Counted from the first letter of the stretch, positions 53,524 to 63,285 are shown. The stretch: 64,000 nucleotides of DNA from Clostridiales bacterium (GCA_023666645.1 JAMPBP010000001.1:541050-605049); one strand, 5' to 3'. Program-made: numbers and translations. Notes: a model not told the origin generated them from the sequence alone.

Positions 53524-55090
53524 GCTGTTTCACGGGTGGGTAGTCGACGGTGTAATGCAGGCCGCGGCTTTCCTTACGCTCCTTGGCCTGACGCATAATC
53601 AGGTAACCCACGTTGATGATGTTGCGCAGTTCGCAAATCTCGCGCGAGGCCTTCGATTCCTTGAACAGCCGCTCAGTCTCCTCGTAGAGAATGTCGAGAC
53701 GGTTCCAGGCACGGTCAAGACGCAGATTGCTACGCACTATACCCACATAGGTGCCCATGATCTGGTTCACCTCCTTGATACTCTGTGTTATGAGCACCAT
53801 TTCCTCAGGGTGGCGTGTTCCCTCGTCGTTCCACTCGGGGACATCGTCACGCAGATCGTAGTGGGAAGCATGTTCCAGGACATGCCTTGCTGCGGCATCG
53901 GCATAGACCACAGCCTCGATGAGTGAGTTGGAGGCCAGGCGGTTGCCGCCATGCAGGCCGGTACATGAGCATTCACCCACGGCATACAGTCGCTTGATTG
54001 ACGACTCGGCATTCATGTCGACCTTTATACCACCACACAGATAGTGGGCGGCGGGGGCAACAGGAATATAATCCTTGGTGATATCGATACCCAGTTCAAG
54101 ACATTTGCGGTAAATATTCGGGAAATGGCGTTTTGTCTCCTCGGGGTCCTTGTGGGTCACATCAAGGTACACATGGTCGTCACCCCACTGTTTCATCTCG
54201 CTGTCAATGGCGCGTGCCACTATGTCGCGGGGTGCAAGCGAGAGGCGGGGGTCATACTTGTGCATGAATTCCTCACCCTTGAGATTACGCAGCACACCTC
54301 CATAACCTCTCATCGCCTCGGTGATGAGAAATGAGGGACGGTCGCCAGGGTGGAACAGGGCTGTGGGGTGGAACTGTATGAACTCCATGTCCTTTACCGT
54401 TCCTTTGGCACGGTAAACCATGGCGATGCCATCGCCGGTGGCTACCAGCGGATTGGTGGTGGTCTGGTAGACCGCTCCCACACCTCCGGTAGCCATCAGT
54501 GTAATGCGCGAGAGGAAAGTGTCGACCTCGCCACCGGGGGTGAGCACATAGGCACCGTAGCAGGTGATGTCGGGGGTGCGTCGAGTCACGATTTTTCCCA
54601 GGTGGTGCTGGGTGATTATCTCTATGGCAAAATGATTCTCAAAGATGTCGATATCGGGGTGGGACTTCACGGCCTTGATGAGACTCTGCTGAATCTCATA
54701 GCCGGTGTTATCGGCGTGGTGAAGAATCCTGAACTCGCAGTGTCCACCCTCGCGGTGGAGGTCAAAGGTGCCATCTTCCTTCTTATCGAAGTTCACGCCC
54801 CACTCTATGAGCTGTTTGATTTGTGACGGAGCTTCAGTGACCACCTTTGTCACAGCGTCGATATCGCTGAGCTGGTCGCCGGCTATCATGGTATCGTTGA
54901 TGTGCTTGTCAAAGTTGTCAACTTCAAGATTGGTCACCGAGGCCACTCCTCCCTGGGCGAGAGCGGTATTGGCCTCGTCGAGTGTGGTTTTGCACACAAG
55001 GGCTACCCGGCCCTTGCCGGCAACTTTCAAGGCAAAGCTCATTCCGGCGATGCCCGACCCTATCACGAGATAATCATATTTGCGTATCAT
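53516..55090 (-). CDS. nadB: L-aspartate oxidase
   Basis: A 524-residue flavoprotein that oxidises L-aspartate to iminoaspartate, the first step of de novo NAD synthesis. The FAD-binding motif is [12 protein letters not shown] at the N-terminus, followed by [11 protein letters not shown]. The substrate region [16 protein letters not shown] and the FAD segment [21 protein letters not shown] are present, with a C-terminal helical domain. nadA and nadC are not in the window. A -7 box lies 23 bases before the start, and rnhB follows with an overlap. Confidence 0.96.
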   Translation of the reverse strand: MIRKYDYLVIGSGIAGMSFALKVAGKGRVALVCKTTLDEANTALAQGGVASVTNLEVDNFDKHINDTMIAGDQLSDIDAVTKVVTEAPSQIKQLIEWGVNFDKKEDGTFDLHREGGHCEFRILHHADNTGYEIQQSLIKAVKSHPDIDIFENHFAIEIITQHHLGKIVTRRTPDITCYGAYVLTPGGEVDTFLSRITLMATGGVGAVYQTTTNPLVATGDGIAMVYRAKGTVKDMEFIQFHPTALFHPGDRPSFLITEAMRGYGGVLRNLKGEEFMHKYDPRLSLAPRDIVARAIDSEMKQWGDDHVYLDVTHKDPEETKRHFPNIYRKCLELGIDITKDYIPVAPAAHYLCGGIKVDMNAESSIKRLYAVGECSCTGLHGGNRLASNSLIEAVVYADAAARHVLEHASHYDLRDDVPEWNDEGTRHPEEMVLITQSIKEVNQIMGTYVGIVRSNLRLDRAWNRLDILYEETERLFKESKASREICELRNIINVGYLIMRQAKERKESRGLHYTVDYPPVKQRD

Positions 55091-55112
55091 GGTCGTATGA
55101 TGTTAGACACCG

Positions 55113-55120
55113 CAAAATTA
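55113..55120 (-). promoter_or_regulatory. -7 promoter element (TAATTTTG) of nadB
   Basis: A perfect TAnnTTTG on the minus strand, 22 bases before the nadB ATG. An ATTG at a 23-base spacing could serve as the -33 box. Confidence 0.6.
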
Positions 55121-55358
55121 TAAAACAGCAATCACAAAAACTACAATTGGGCAAGTTTTTTGCCATGTGCCCGCAATCTCATGAAATCCTATGGCTTCCT
55201 TGTCGCAATGATAAAATCACACCAGTAACTGACATTAAATAGTTCTTTGTCTTTAATTTTTGAACAGCATGAATACACCCGAATCGCCAGATACGACGAA
55301 ACCTTCCCGGTTGAATATTGAATTTCTCAAAATTCTATACCTATAGGTCAAAAAATTA

Positions 55359-55403
55359 CCGCGGGGCAATCAGTCTGTGTGTGACACAGCGATTGCCCCG
55401 CGG
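55359..55403 (-). terminator. Intrinsic terminator after the PL11 gene
   Basis: A perfect 13-bp inverted repeat (CCGCGGGGCAATC with GATTGCCCCGCGG) is followed on the minus strand by TAATTTTTTG. It lies 94 bases beyond the PL11 stop. Confidence 0.85.
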
Positions 55404-55496
55404 CTGACATTCTATACTATATACTCTTTATTTAGTACGCATTTCAAATTAGCTTATGCTAAGGAATTGTTCCTGAACTTGCTTATGTGACAAGTA

Positions 55497-57632
55497 TCAG
55501 TGCTTGGCTACTTTCTCAGTGTGGCCGTCGGGGTAGGTGACGATGTAGATGCCGGGGGCGAGGTCCGACATTATGGAGATTACATCTCCTCTCTGCTCTT
55601 TTACTTTCATGCCCGATATGGCACTGTAGATTGTAGTGTTGCCGTTGACAGGATAATCGGCTGTGATATCATCTACTCCGGCATTGGTCTTGTAGTCGGG
55701 AAGGTAGTAGCCCAGATGAGGGGGTTGATTGTAGGCCACATTCTGCCAGCATATTGCCATGCGGTAGGTGTGGTCCTGCATGAGGCATGGCACCCTGTGT
55801 TCAGATGCGATAGCGGTGGAGTTGATATATATTTTGGAGGGATTGTTCTGGTCCCAGAGAATCACCTCTTCACGCCAGTCTCCGAATATGTCGGCCGACA
55901 GGCATGGAGTGGCCTTGGAGCCGTTGCATGATGAGCCCTTGAGGGTAGCGAGAGTGCTGATGCTGCCGTTACCTTCGGTATCTATGACAAATTTTGAGAT
56001 GGAGCTTGAGTTGAGCAGTTCGTCCTGAAGATCACCGTCCCAGTAAATGCGGAAATTCTGTGATGGGGTGACAGTTCTCACTGTTTTGCCGGAGGCGGCA
56101 CTGCGGGGAGTGCCGTCGCTCGAACACCACATCTCGTAGCCTTCATTATTGGGGTCGATATCGGCTGCAATGCCGCGTCCTGTGTCACCGGTTGCCGTGG
56201 CGCTGTATAATATCTCGCCTGTAGCCGCGTCGTGAAGGTCCCAGCCGTAGGGGCTTGCCTCGTGAACATCATATACCTGTAATCCCTCGCGACCGGGAAT
56301 CATCTTTCCCAGGTGGATAGCGTCACCGTGGCCATAGCCTGTGGAATACAGCAGGGTACCGTCGTTATCGATGCCGCAAGCTCCCCACAGAATCTCATCC
56401 TTGCCGTCGCCATCGACATCGCCCACCGTGAGGTTGTGGTTACCATTGCCATAGGCAGTACGGCTTCCGGCACCGCGGGTCGCAGCTCCGGGGGTATAGC
56501 TGGTGGTGACACCGTCGCGGTCGGTCACGGTGTATTTGGTTGTCGAGGTTGAGGAGTGCAGCCAGCGTGTGGATAATTGCTCACCGTCAAAGTCGACAGC
56601 CCATAGGAACGCATATGTGTAGTAGCCGCGGCACATCACAGCACTGGGACGGGCTTCGAGTCCGTCAAGATGTACCACACAGGCCAGGTAGCGCTCGCCA
56701 CGGTTACCGTATGTTCCGGTGTCGCTCTTGCCGCTGCGGTCGTCCCAGTTGAAAGTGCCTGAGGCATCGCCGCCGAGCTTGGTGTTGCGGTTGGGGTTGT
56801 AGAAGATGGTGTGGACAGCCTTGCCTGTCTCACCCTCAAAGACTGTAAGCCACTCCTGTCCGCCATTGATGCGTCCGCCCGACACGCGCCAGTCTTTCGC
56901 GTTATTGGCATTCTTGATGACATCTTGGGTCGCGGCCTGGTTGACATAGGCTCCTGTACCATCGATGCTACCCGGAGCTGTCTTGCATATCATCTCGGCC
57001 TTGCCGTCACCGTCAAAGTCATAGACCATGAACTGGGTATAGTGGGCGCCTGAGCGTATGTTGATGCCCAGGTCCACGCGCCACAGCTGTGTGCCGTCAA
57101 ACTCATAACAGTCAATGATTGTGTTGCCGGTGTAGCCGCTCTGAGAGTTGTCTTTGTGGTTGCTCGGGGCCCATTTCACTATCAGCTCGTAGTCACCGTC
57201 GCCATCGACATCGCCCACCGAGCAGTCGTTGGGTGAATAGGTATACTCGCTGTTGTCGGGCGACACGCCACCCTCGGGACGGTTGAGAGTGAGATCCTTT
57301 GAGGTCGCCCATTTGAGCGGAGAGAATTCCTCAACCACCTGGTCGCCTATCATGGCCTTTATGACATAGGTCTGGGTTATCTTTCCGCTGCTGTCGATAT
57401 AGTCGGTGGAACCGGTAATAGGGGTTTTATTGATTTTCTTGCCAGCGCGATAGATGTCGAAGTACATATCGGGAGAATCGGTGACGAGACTTCTCCATGA
57501 TAGGTAAGGAACACGACCGTTGACCATTATCACCGCGCCGCGATTTAAATTTTCAGAATAGCTTTGCCCGTAGCTTGCCATCGACGATGACATCAGGAGA
57601 GCAAGTCCGGTAATGAGTAATTTGCTTTTCAT
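55497..57632 (-). CDS. PL11 rhamnogalacturonan lyase with T9SS sorting domain
   Basis: A 711-residue protein with a signal peptide (1-22). It has an eight-bladed propeller of the PL11 family, seen in the repeated calcium-binding strands VGDVDGDGDYELIVKW, YDFDGDGKAEMICKTAPG and VGDVDGDGKDEILWG. PL11 enzymes cleave rhamnogalacturonan I of pectin by beta-elimination. The C-terminus (AGVDDITADYP ... LAPGIYIVTYPDGHTEKV) is a T9SS-type sorting domain, so it is likely surface-exposed. It stands alone with its own promoter and terminator, with no pectin PUL around it. Family call is firm. Confidence 0.93.
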   Translation of the reverse strand: MKSKLLITGLALLMSSSMASYGQSYSENLNRGAVIMVNGRVPYLSWRSLVTDSPDMYFDIYRAGKKINKTPITGSTDYIDSSGKITQTYVIKAMIGDQVVEEFSPLKWATSKDLTLNRPEGGVSPDNSEYTYSPNDCSVGDVDGDGDYELIVKWAPSNHKDNSQSGYTGNTIIDCYEFDGTQLWRVDLGINIRSGAHYTQFMVYDFDGDGKAEMICKTAPGSIDGTGAYVNQAATQDVIKNANNAKDWRVSGGRINGGQEWLTVFEGETGKAVHTIFYNPNRNTKLGGDASGTFNWDDRSGKSDTGTYGNRGERYLACVVHLDGLEARPSAVMCRGYYTYAFLWAVDFDGEQLSTRWLHSSTSTTKYTVTDRDGVTTSYTPGAATRGAGSRTAYGNGNHNLTVGDVDGDGKDEILWGACGIDNDGTLLYSTGYGHGDAIHLGKMIPGREGLQVYDVHEASPYGWDLHDAATGEILYSATATGDTGRGIAADIDPNNEGYEMWCSSDGTPRSAASGKTVRTVTPSQNFRIYWDGDLQDELLNSSSISKFVIDTEGNGSISTLATLKGSSCNGSKATPCLSADIFGDWREEVILWDQNNPSKIYINSTAIASEHRVPCLMQDHTYRMAICWQNVAYNQPPHLGYYLPDYKTNAGVDDITADYPVNGNTTIYSAISGMKVKEQRGDVISIMSDLAPGIYIVTYPDGHTEKVAKH

Positions 57633-57673
57633 GGACTATAATTGATTGGTCTACATTATAAATTTTATTGTTG

Positions 57674-57705
57674 CAAAAATAGATTTTAAAAAGTAAATTA
57701 GCAAA
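57674..57705 (-). promoter_or_regulatory. Consensus promoter of the PL11 gene
   Basis: On the minus strand it reads TTTG, a 20-base spacer, then TATTTTTG, a perfect -33/-7 pair. It gives a leader of about 35 bases before the ATG at 57632. Confidence 0.8.
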
Positions 57706-57796
57706 TTACATACTGTAGCAAAATTGATTTTGATTAAAAAATACCCCTATTTTGCTTCAAGATTTTCACCCTCTCAGGCTCCCTGATTATGATTAC

Positions 57797-57835
57797 GGGT
57801 TGCAGGGATTGGCCATGAAGCTATCCCTGCAACCC
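57797..57835 (-). terminator. Hairpin terminator after sdaA
   Basis: GGGTTGCAGGGAT pairs perfectly with ATCCCTGCAACCC (13 bp) 16 bases beyond the sdaA stop. No long T-run follows. Confidence 0.7.
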
Positions 57836-57851
57836 ATCATGAGGCACGAGG

Positions 57852-59048
57852 CTATTTGATAGCTGCAAGACCTCCCATGGCGGTCTCTTTGTATAGACTG
57901 GGGAGATCGTGGCCGGTCTGTTTCATCACTTCCACTATGCGGTCGAAGGTGACGCGGTGACGGCCATCACTGAATGCCGAGTAGAGGTTGGCGTCGAGAG
58001 CACGGGCAGCAGCGTAGGCGTTGCGCTCGATACATGGAATCTGCACCAGGCCGCACACAGGGTCGCAGGTGAGCCCCAGGTGATGCTCGAGACCCATCTC
58101 GGCCGAATATTCAATCTGGGCCGGTGTCCCACCGAAAAGCTGGCTGGCGGCGGCAGCGGCCATAGCACATGCCACACCCACTTCGCCCTGACACCCTACC
58201 TCAGCACCCGATACCGAGGCGTTATGCTTCACTACATTGCCGAATAGACCGGCTGTGGCGAGAGCCCTGAGAATACGTTGCTCAGAGAATCCCTTGGAGG
58301 TGTGCAAGTGATACAGCACGGCAGGCAATACGCCACAAGAGCCGCATGTGGGAGCGGTGACAATCTCACCGCCGGCGGCATTTTCCTCACTCACGGCCAA
58401 AGCATAGGCATACACCAGTCCGCGGCTCTTAAGGGAACTGTTGTAGCCCGCGGCATGGACATGGTAGCTCACAGCCTTGCGTCGCACACCGAGACCACCG
58501 GGAAGCACACCCTCGGCCTCAATACCGCGTTCGACAGCGGCTTTCATCACTTCCCATACATGTTTCAGATAGTCCCACACCGAGGGGTCTTCATAGGTGT
58601 CGACATATTCCCAGTAGCTTCGGCCTGTATCCTCACACCATTTGAGTATTTCGGCTATGGTGGTGAGGGGATAGATGGAGCGTGACGATGTGCGTTGCTC
58701 TCCCTCATGAACTATGTCACCACCGCCAATGGAGTAGACGGTGTCAGAGCACATGATATTCCCCTCCTTGTCATAGGCAGTGAGTTTCATCCCATTGGGG
58801 TGGAAGGGAAGGAATGTGTCGGGTTGCCACGCTATCTCGGTGGGTGCTGCAGGCAGCATCACGTCGAGGATGGCTTTGTCGGTGAGGTGTCCCTTGCCTG
58901 TGGCTGCGAGGGAGCCATATAGTGTCACGGTGTAGGAGGCAGCACCCGGTGTCTTTTCCAAAAACTCTATGGCGGCGCGACGCGGTCCCATAGTATGACT
59001 GCTTGACGGACCCAGTCCTATCTTGTATAGTCGAGTGATTGATTCCAT
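57852..59048 (-). CDS. sdaA: L-serine ammonia-lyase (iron-sulfur L-serine dehydratase), single chain
   Basis: A 398-residue fused beta-alpha L-serine dehydratase, which converts L-serine to pyruvate and ammonia. The N-terminal signature is [16 protein letters not shown]. The [4Fe-4S] cysteines are in [18 protein letters not shown] and [14 protein letters not shown]. It is shorter than the roughly 455-residue Escherichia coli enzyme, mainly between the two domains, but all motifs are present. It lies 40 bases after wbqC on the minus strand and may be the last gene of the dapB-lepB-wbqC-sdaA run. Confidence 0.94.
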   Translation of the reverse strand: MESITRLYKIGLGPSSSHTMGPRRAAIEFLEKTPGAASYTVTLYGSLAATGKGHLTDKAILDVMLPAAPTEIAWQPDTFLPFHPNGMKLTAYDKEGNIMCSDTVYSIGGGDIVHEGEQRTSSRSIYPLTTIAEILKWCEDTGRSYWEYVDTYEDPSVWDYLKHVWEVMKAAVERGIEAEGVLPGGLGVRRKAVSYHVHAAGYNSSLKSRGLVYAYALAVSEENAAGGEIVTAPTCGSCGVLPAVLYHLHTSKGFSEQRILRALATAGLFGNVVKHNASVSGAEVGCQGEVGVACAMAAAAASQLFGGTPAQIEYSAEMGLEHHLGLTCDPVCGLVQIPCIERNAYAAARALDANLYSAFSDGRHRVTFDRIVEVMKQTGHDLPSLYKETAMGGLAAIK

Positions 59049-59088
59049 GGTTGGTGTATTAGGAGTAGGAAATTAGAGATATGCAATA

Positions 59089-59751
59089 TTATTTTTGCCC
59101 TTGCAGTAGTGGAAGGGCCGTGCACAGTTTCTTGAGATAGAGTTGGGCCTCGGGTCCCATGTTGAACAGCAGGTCGAGAATGCTCAGCGATGGTATGAAT
59201 CCCAGTTTGTCGGCTCTTACCTGGTAATAAGGGGGAGGATTGTGGGACTCCGGTTCCTTGCCACGCATGTCGATGATGGTTCCCACCGGGCTCTCCACGT
59301 CGGCATCGAGGTCAAGCAGCCGACGCACATGCCTGTCTATGTACCGGTCGACGGCTTCGAGTGTGTCAAACTCTTCGACAACACCGGGACTGAGCACTGG
59401 AAGGAAGCGGTCAATGTAGTATTCAAAAAAAGGTGTGCGCCCATAGGCACTTTCCAGAGCGACCCGGTGTACATTCCACCAGTCACCGTGGTGTGAAAGC
59501 TTCATGTCGCGCCATGATAGAGGCTGGGAATCGTGGGGCTGTGAGTGGGTAAGCGGCATCGTGAGGTCGAGCCGACCGTTCACATCAGCGATGGTGGTGC
59601 GATGGGTGAGTTTGTGGCGCTTGTCAAATCGCGCTCCATAGTCGACCAAGCAATACTCATGGGCGGCCATGGCAGCATACCACGCCACCGATCCGTAGTA
59701 GCGTGGCTCCAGCAGTACGGTACTGTCTGGGTATATGGTGTAGTGTGTCAC
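59089..59751 (-). CDS. WbqC-like family protein
   Basis: A protein of about 220 residues of the WbqC family. I place the start at the GTG at 59751, which overlaps the lepB stop (TAGTG) and gives THYTIYPDSTVLLEPRYYGS, matching the family's short lead before the first strand. An ATG at 59790 would add 13 residues inside lepB. Recognisable parts are the DYGARFDKRHKLTHRT segment and FFEYYIDRFLPVL. WbqC-like proteins occur beside signal peptidase or lipid-related genes in Bacteroidetes; the biochemical role is not established. It is translationally coupled to lepB. Confidence 0.85.
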   Translation of the reverse strand: MTHYTIYPDSTVLLEPRYYGSVAWYAAMAAHEYCLVDYGARFDKRHKLTHRTTIADVNGRLDLTMPLTHSQPHDSQPLSWRDMKLSHHGDWWNVHRVALESAYGRTPFFEYYIDRFLPVLSPGVVEEFDTLEAVDRYIDRHVRRLLDLDADVESPVGTIIDMRGKEPESHNPPPYYQVRADKLGFIPSLSILDLLFNMGPEAQLYLKKLCTALPLLQGQK

Positions 59752-61220
59752 TACTTGTCGGGATTGGCATCCTTTAATATTCGGTTCCATCTCACACCGC
59801 CCTTCTCACCGTCAAACGATACGAGCACTCGCCACGGTGTACCCACTATGTGGTCCTCGGGCACGAAACCCCAGTAACGTGAATCGAGCGAATTGTCGCG
59901 GTTGTCGCCCATCATGAAGTAGTAGTCCATGGCAAACGTATAGGTGTCGCGTGGTTGGCCGTCAATATATAGTTTTCCGTTCTTGAAGGTAGCGGTAGGG
60001 TTGTTCTCGTAGACTCTTATGGGGCGTTCATATATGGCCCAGGCCGTCTCGTCGATGGGCAATGTCATCCCTTTCTTGGGGATGAGCAACCCCTCATCGC
60101 CACCATAATTGGCGCGATCCCATTGACTGGACAGGGCAAATGGGTACAACTGCCCCGCCATCTCGACCGGGGTGGCTTTCCGCAATGTCGTTATATCACC
60201 GCGTGACTCGAGCTCCTTGACCATTGCGGCTGTAAGAGGTACCATGTAGTGGGGTGATGCCGCCACTTCATCAGCGCTGAGTCCATTGTAGTAAAGCAGA
60301 TAGAACAGATAGGAATTGTCGCTTGTGGCAGGGGCGAGTTTCACTCTGTCGCTCATGTTGACCCCAAGATTGTCCCACTCTTCGTCGGTGATGATATTGC
60401 CATTGGTGCCTACGATGTAGTTGAACTGGGCGTTGGTGGGGGTGGGCTGAGGCTTACCATCGATATGGATTATGCCATCGACAATCTTGAGACGCTGCCC
60501 GGGCAGGCCTACACAGCGTTTCACGTAGTTCTCCCTACGGTCAACCGGGTAATAAATTTTTTCGGCAAGCGACGGGTTACCTCCGGCAAGGCGCCCCTGG
60601 CGATATAGCTGCTGCATCTGGTAATAGTCGAATGTCGAAGGGTTGTCGACGAGGACAGTGTCGCCGGCCGGGAAATTGAATACTACTATATCCCCGCTCT
60701 CTATATTGCGTAAACCTTTGAGACGATGGTATTTGACCGATGGTTTCTCCAGGAAACTCTTGCCACCGCCGAGCCACTCGGGGAAGCGGTTGTGCACAAG
60801 AGGAAAACTGACCGGAGTCATCGGCACGCGTGGACCGAATACAGCTTTATTGACAAAGAGATAGTCGCCCGTGAGAAGGGTTTTCTCAAGCGATGATGAC
60901 GGTATCTGGTAGTTCTGGCCTATGAAGGCGAAGACAAAATATACAAGAACGAGAGCATACACTATAGCGTCGACCCAGCTCATCACCGAGCGTGTGGCCA
61001 CCGATTTGCTCTTCTTCCACCATGTGAAGGGAATATAACCGGTGATGTATATGTCGAAAAGCAGCAGCAGGAACAGTGCCAGCCACCAGTTGCCCATCCA
61101 GGCTACCCATGCCAGGAATATTACAGCAACAATACCAAATCTCACCCAGCGTGTCGTCTTGATTTCGCTCACACGCCGCATGAAATCTTCCTTAAAATTC
61201 GTTTTATCGTTTTGCTCCAT
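59751..61220 (-). CDS. lepB: Signal peptidase I
   Basis: A 489-residue S26 membrane protease that removes signal peptides. Two hydrophobic segments lie at about 28-58 and 82-102. The catalytic Ser is probably Ser110 in IPSSSLEKTLLTGD, with Leu where most enzymes have Met. The general base is Lys234 in NYVKRCVGLPGQ. The C-terminal box YYFMMGDNRDNSLDSRYWG is intact. It is long because of a Bacteroidetes-type insert between these boxes. It lies 36 bases after dapB and directly before wbqC, an operon arrangement I recognise from other Bacteroidales. Confidence 0.95.
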   Translation of the reverse strand: MEQNDKTNFKEDFMRRVSEIKTTRWVRFGIVAVIFLAWVAWMGNWWLALFLLLLFDIYITGYIPFTWWKKSKSVATRSVMSWVDAIVYALVLVYFVFAFIGQNYQIPSSSLEKTLLTGDYLFVNKAVFGPRVPMTPVSFPLVHNRFPEWLGGGKSFLEKPSVKYHRLKGLRNIESGDIVVFNFPAGDTVLVDNPSTFDYYQMQQLYRQGRLAGGNPSLAEKIYYPVDRRENYVKRCVGLPGQRLKIVDGIIHIDGKPQPTPTNAQFNYIVGTNGNIITDEEWDNLGVNMSDRVKLAPATSDNSYLFYLLYYNGLSADEVAASPHYMVPLTAAMVKELESRGDITTLRKATPVEMAGQLYPFALSSQWDRANYGGDEGLLIPKKGMTLPIDETAWAIYERPIRVYENNPTATFKNGKLYIDGQPRDTYTFAMDYYFMMGDNRDNSLDSRYWGFVPEDHIVGTPWRVLVSFDGEKGGVRWNRILKDANPDK

Positions 61221-61256
61221 GTGTTGTTACGTTGAACTCAGTAAAGAAATTCGCGC

Positions 61257-61979
61257 TCAGATGAGTTCGTTTATAAATTCGTCAATATCATGATACCCTT
61301 TCTTACCTGCCAGCCACTCGGCGGCCATTACAGCTCCGAGAGCAAAGCCGTCGCGGCTCTTGGCATCATGGGTTATCGTTATGGAATCGACCGGTGAGTC
61401 CCAGGTTATGGAATGTATGCCGGGAACTTCTCCACGCCGCTCATGGCTTATGACCAGGCTTGCCGGATTGTCGGTGGGGTCCTCGGTCCATGCCTTTATA
61501 TCGGGGTCAACCTCCATTATCCCTTCGGCCAGCGTGATGGCTGTACCGCTCGGGTGGTCGAGCTTATGAATGTGATGCACCTCAGTCATTGATGGCCTGT
61601 ACTGCTTGAACGGCTTCATGAGCCGCGTCAAGTACTTATTGAGAGCCTTGAACAGATTCACACCGATTGAGAAATTGCTGCTCCACATGAGGGTGCCTTC
61701 CCCGGCATCACATGCAGCTTTGAGCCTGGCGAGGCTCTCATTCCAACCCGTAGTTCCCGACACTACTGGGACACCTCGCCTGATGGCCCGCATACAATTG
61801 TCGGCAGCGGCCTGTGGCATAGTGAATTCGATAGCGGCATCAGCGGTGGCAAACTCATCGCCATCGATATCGTTAATATTGTCGGCATCGATGCGGCACA
61901 CTATCTCATGGCCGCGGTCGAGGGCTATACGTTCTATGGCATGCCCCATCTTTCCATATCCTATAAGTGCAATTTTCAT
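61257..61979 (-). CDS. dapB: 4-hydroxy-tetrahydrodipicolinate reductase
   Basis: A 240-residue enzyme of the lysine and diaminopimelate pathway. The NAD(P)-binding motif is IALIGYGKMGHAIE at the N-terminus. The catalytic segment is EVHHIHKLDHPSGTAITLA, with SNFSIGVNLF before it. I start at the ATG at 61979, which gives the family's canonical N-terminus. A longer frame to 62078 is ruled out because a -7 promoter element lies between, at 62000-62007. First gene of the dapB-lepB-wbqC unit. Confidence 0.96.
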   Translation of the reverse strand: MKIALIGYGKMGHAIERIALDRGHEIVCRIDADNINDIDGDEFATADAAIEFTMPQAAADNCMRAIRRGVPVVSGTTGWNESLARLKAACDAGEGTLMWSSNFSIGVNLFKALNKYLTRLMKPFKQYRPSMTEVHHIHKLDHPSGTAITLAEGIMEVDPDIKAWTEDPTDNPASLVISHERRGEVPGIHSITWDSPVDSITITHDAKSRDGFALGAVMAAEWLAGKKGYHDIDEFINELI

Positions 61980-61999
61980 CGTAAGCTGTTTTAAAGCAA

Positions 62000-62007
62000 C
62001 AAATATA
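62000..62007 (-). promoter_or_regulatory. -7 promoter element (TATATTTG) of dapB
   Basis: A perfect TAnnTTTG on the minus strand, 20 bases before the dapB ATG. A TTTG box lies 25 bases further up, inside the repeat at 62020-62129, which is slightly wide spacing. Confidence 0.6.
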
Positions 62008-62019
62008 CGACTTTTATTC

Positions 62020-62129
62020 AGAGCCTGTTCCACAAAAAATGTTAACGCCGGGGTCATATCCCGAACGGCGAAAAGCACCCGAGATATGCGTGAGTTGCCT
62101 AAGAGACCATTAGATAAGGAATGGGCTCT
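62020..62129. repeat. MITE-like element of about 110 bases
   Basis: The ends AGAGCCTGTTCC (62020) and GGAATGGGCTCT (62118-62129) are inverted repeats matching at 10 of 12 positions. The inside carries an inverted GCCG...CGGC pair, CCGAGATATGCG (62079-62090, also at 9-20) and GATAAGGAATGGGCTCTTA (62113-62131, also at 48422-48440). The left end also resembles the arm of the repeat at 26734. It lies between the dapB promoter and the FecR gene stop. It encodes nothing. Confidence 0.6.
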
Positions 62130-62246
62130 TAGGCTGTAACCTCCTGTGGAAAATGTTCCGCCACGGCATGCTGGAGAATCAAGGCCTATACCTCAATCTC
62201 AGCACTATGAAAGTCAATCCAATCTCAGTTTAAGAACCGGTCTGTG

Positions 62247-63284
62247 CTAATTTGCTAACGCCACCTCAATCAAAGTTTTAGTCTCATCATCTGTTTTGTC
62301 AAGGACTTGACATTTTACCGGGCTGGTCATTTCAATCAAATGCAGAATTTCAGAAAGTGTTTCTCCATTAAATTTTGCATGATACCTATAATTAGCTATA
62401 CCTGCATCTGATAAAATGAACTTAACGTTATATATCTGTTCCAGTCTATTGAAGATGTCTTGTAATGTATCATCATCAAAATCAAGAATACCATTACGCC
62501 ATGAGCAATATTTATCCGTCATGACATTGTCCGAGATTTTAACATTCCCATCTTTTACAATCAAATGTTGCCCCGGGGACATGTTATAGGATTTGTTGTC
62601 AGAAGTACCAACTTCGACACTTCCACTCACAAGCGTAACTGAAACCGACGCGTTATTGCAATTATAGGAGTTTACATTGAATGCTGTTCCGGTTGCAGTT
62701 ACTGTTAAATCGGAAGCAGAAACCACGAATGGATGCTTTTTATCGGAGTTGATCTCGAAATAAGCCTCACCTTCCAACATTACGTCACGATGTTCTCGAC
62801 AGAAAGGTTCATTGTATGACAGTTTGCTATTAGCGTTCAGCCAAACTTTTGAACCGTCAGGAAGACTTGTTTCCATGCTACAACCATATGAAGAAACAAT
62901 TGTGATAGGAGTTGACGAAGTTTCATCATCAGAAATGATGAAATATCCACCTATCAATATAATAGGCAAAATTAATACGGCAGCAATTCGTGACCATATA
63001 CTTACTAATTTCTTCATTAAAAAATTGGCTGTATGATTATAACCAATCTTTTTATTCAGGTTCTTCTCGGCTGTGACGATGTCAATTTTATCCTTATCAA
63101 AGGCAGGGTTCAAGCTATCCCAAAGTTGTTTCTGGAACAAATATTCCTGTTTATTGTCTTCCGATTCCAAAATCCATTGCAAAAGCACTTCGACCTCATT
63201 TTCGGAAGCCTCTCCGGTCAGATATCGGGCGATTATTTCATTCATCTTGTTGCGATCATTTATTTCACGATTCATATCCGGCAT
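62247..63284 (-). CDS. FecR-family anti-sigma factor
   Basis: A 345-residue membrane protein. It has an N-terminal cytoplasmic anti-sigma region (about 1-90), a transmembrane helix (about 95-115) and a periplasmic FecR domain. Typical segments are SLPDGSKVWLNANSKLSYN, VMLEGEAYFEI, HPFVVSASDLTVTATGTAFN and a C-terminal STN-like DUF4974 part (LQDIFNRLEQIYNVKFI). FecR proteins receive a signal from a SusC-type transporter and release the partner ECF sigma factor. It lies 1 base after the sigma gene. Composition is clearly more AT-rich than the rest of the window, and no SusC/SusD follows. Confidence 0.94.
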   Translation of the reverse strand: MPDMNREINDRNKMNEIIARYLTGEASENEVEVLLQWILESEDNKQEYLFQKQLWDSLNPAFDKDKIDIVTAEKNLNKKIGYNHTANFLMKKLVSIWSRIAAVLILPIILIGGYFIISDDETSSTPITIVSSYGCSMETSLPDGSKVWLNANSKLSYNEPFCREHRDVMLEGEAYFEINSDKKHPFVVSASDLTVTATGTAFNVNSYNCNNASVSVTLVSGSVEVGTSDNKSYNMSPGQHLIVKDGNVKISDNVMTDKYCSWRNGILDFDDDTLQDIFNRLEQIYNVKFILSDAGIANYRYHAKFNGETLSEILHLIEMTSPVKCQVLDKTDDETKTLIEVALAN

Positions 63285-63285
63285 T

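Larger units (their letters stand above)
55091..55496. other. Intergenic region between nadB and PL11 gene
   Basis: It contains the nadB promoter element (55113-55120) and the terminator of the PL11 gene (55359-55403). The remainder, including 55150-55350, shows no gene, repeat or RNA that I recognise. Confidence 0.5.

Noticed and set aside
53951..54060. Possible frameshift or truncation in nadB
   Set aside because: The frame is continuous over 524 codons with all FAD and substrate motifs present.
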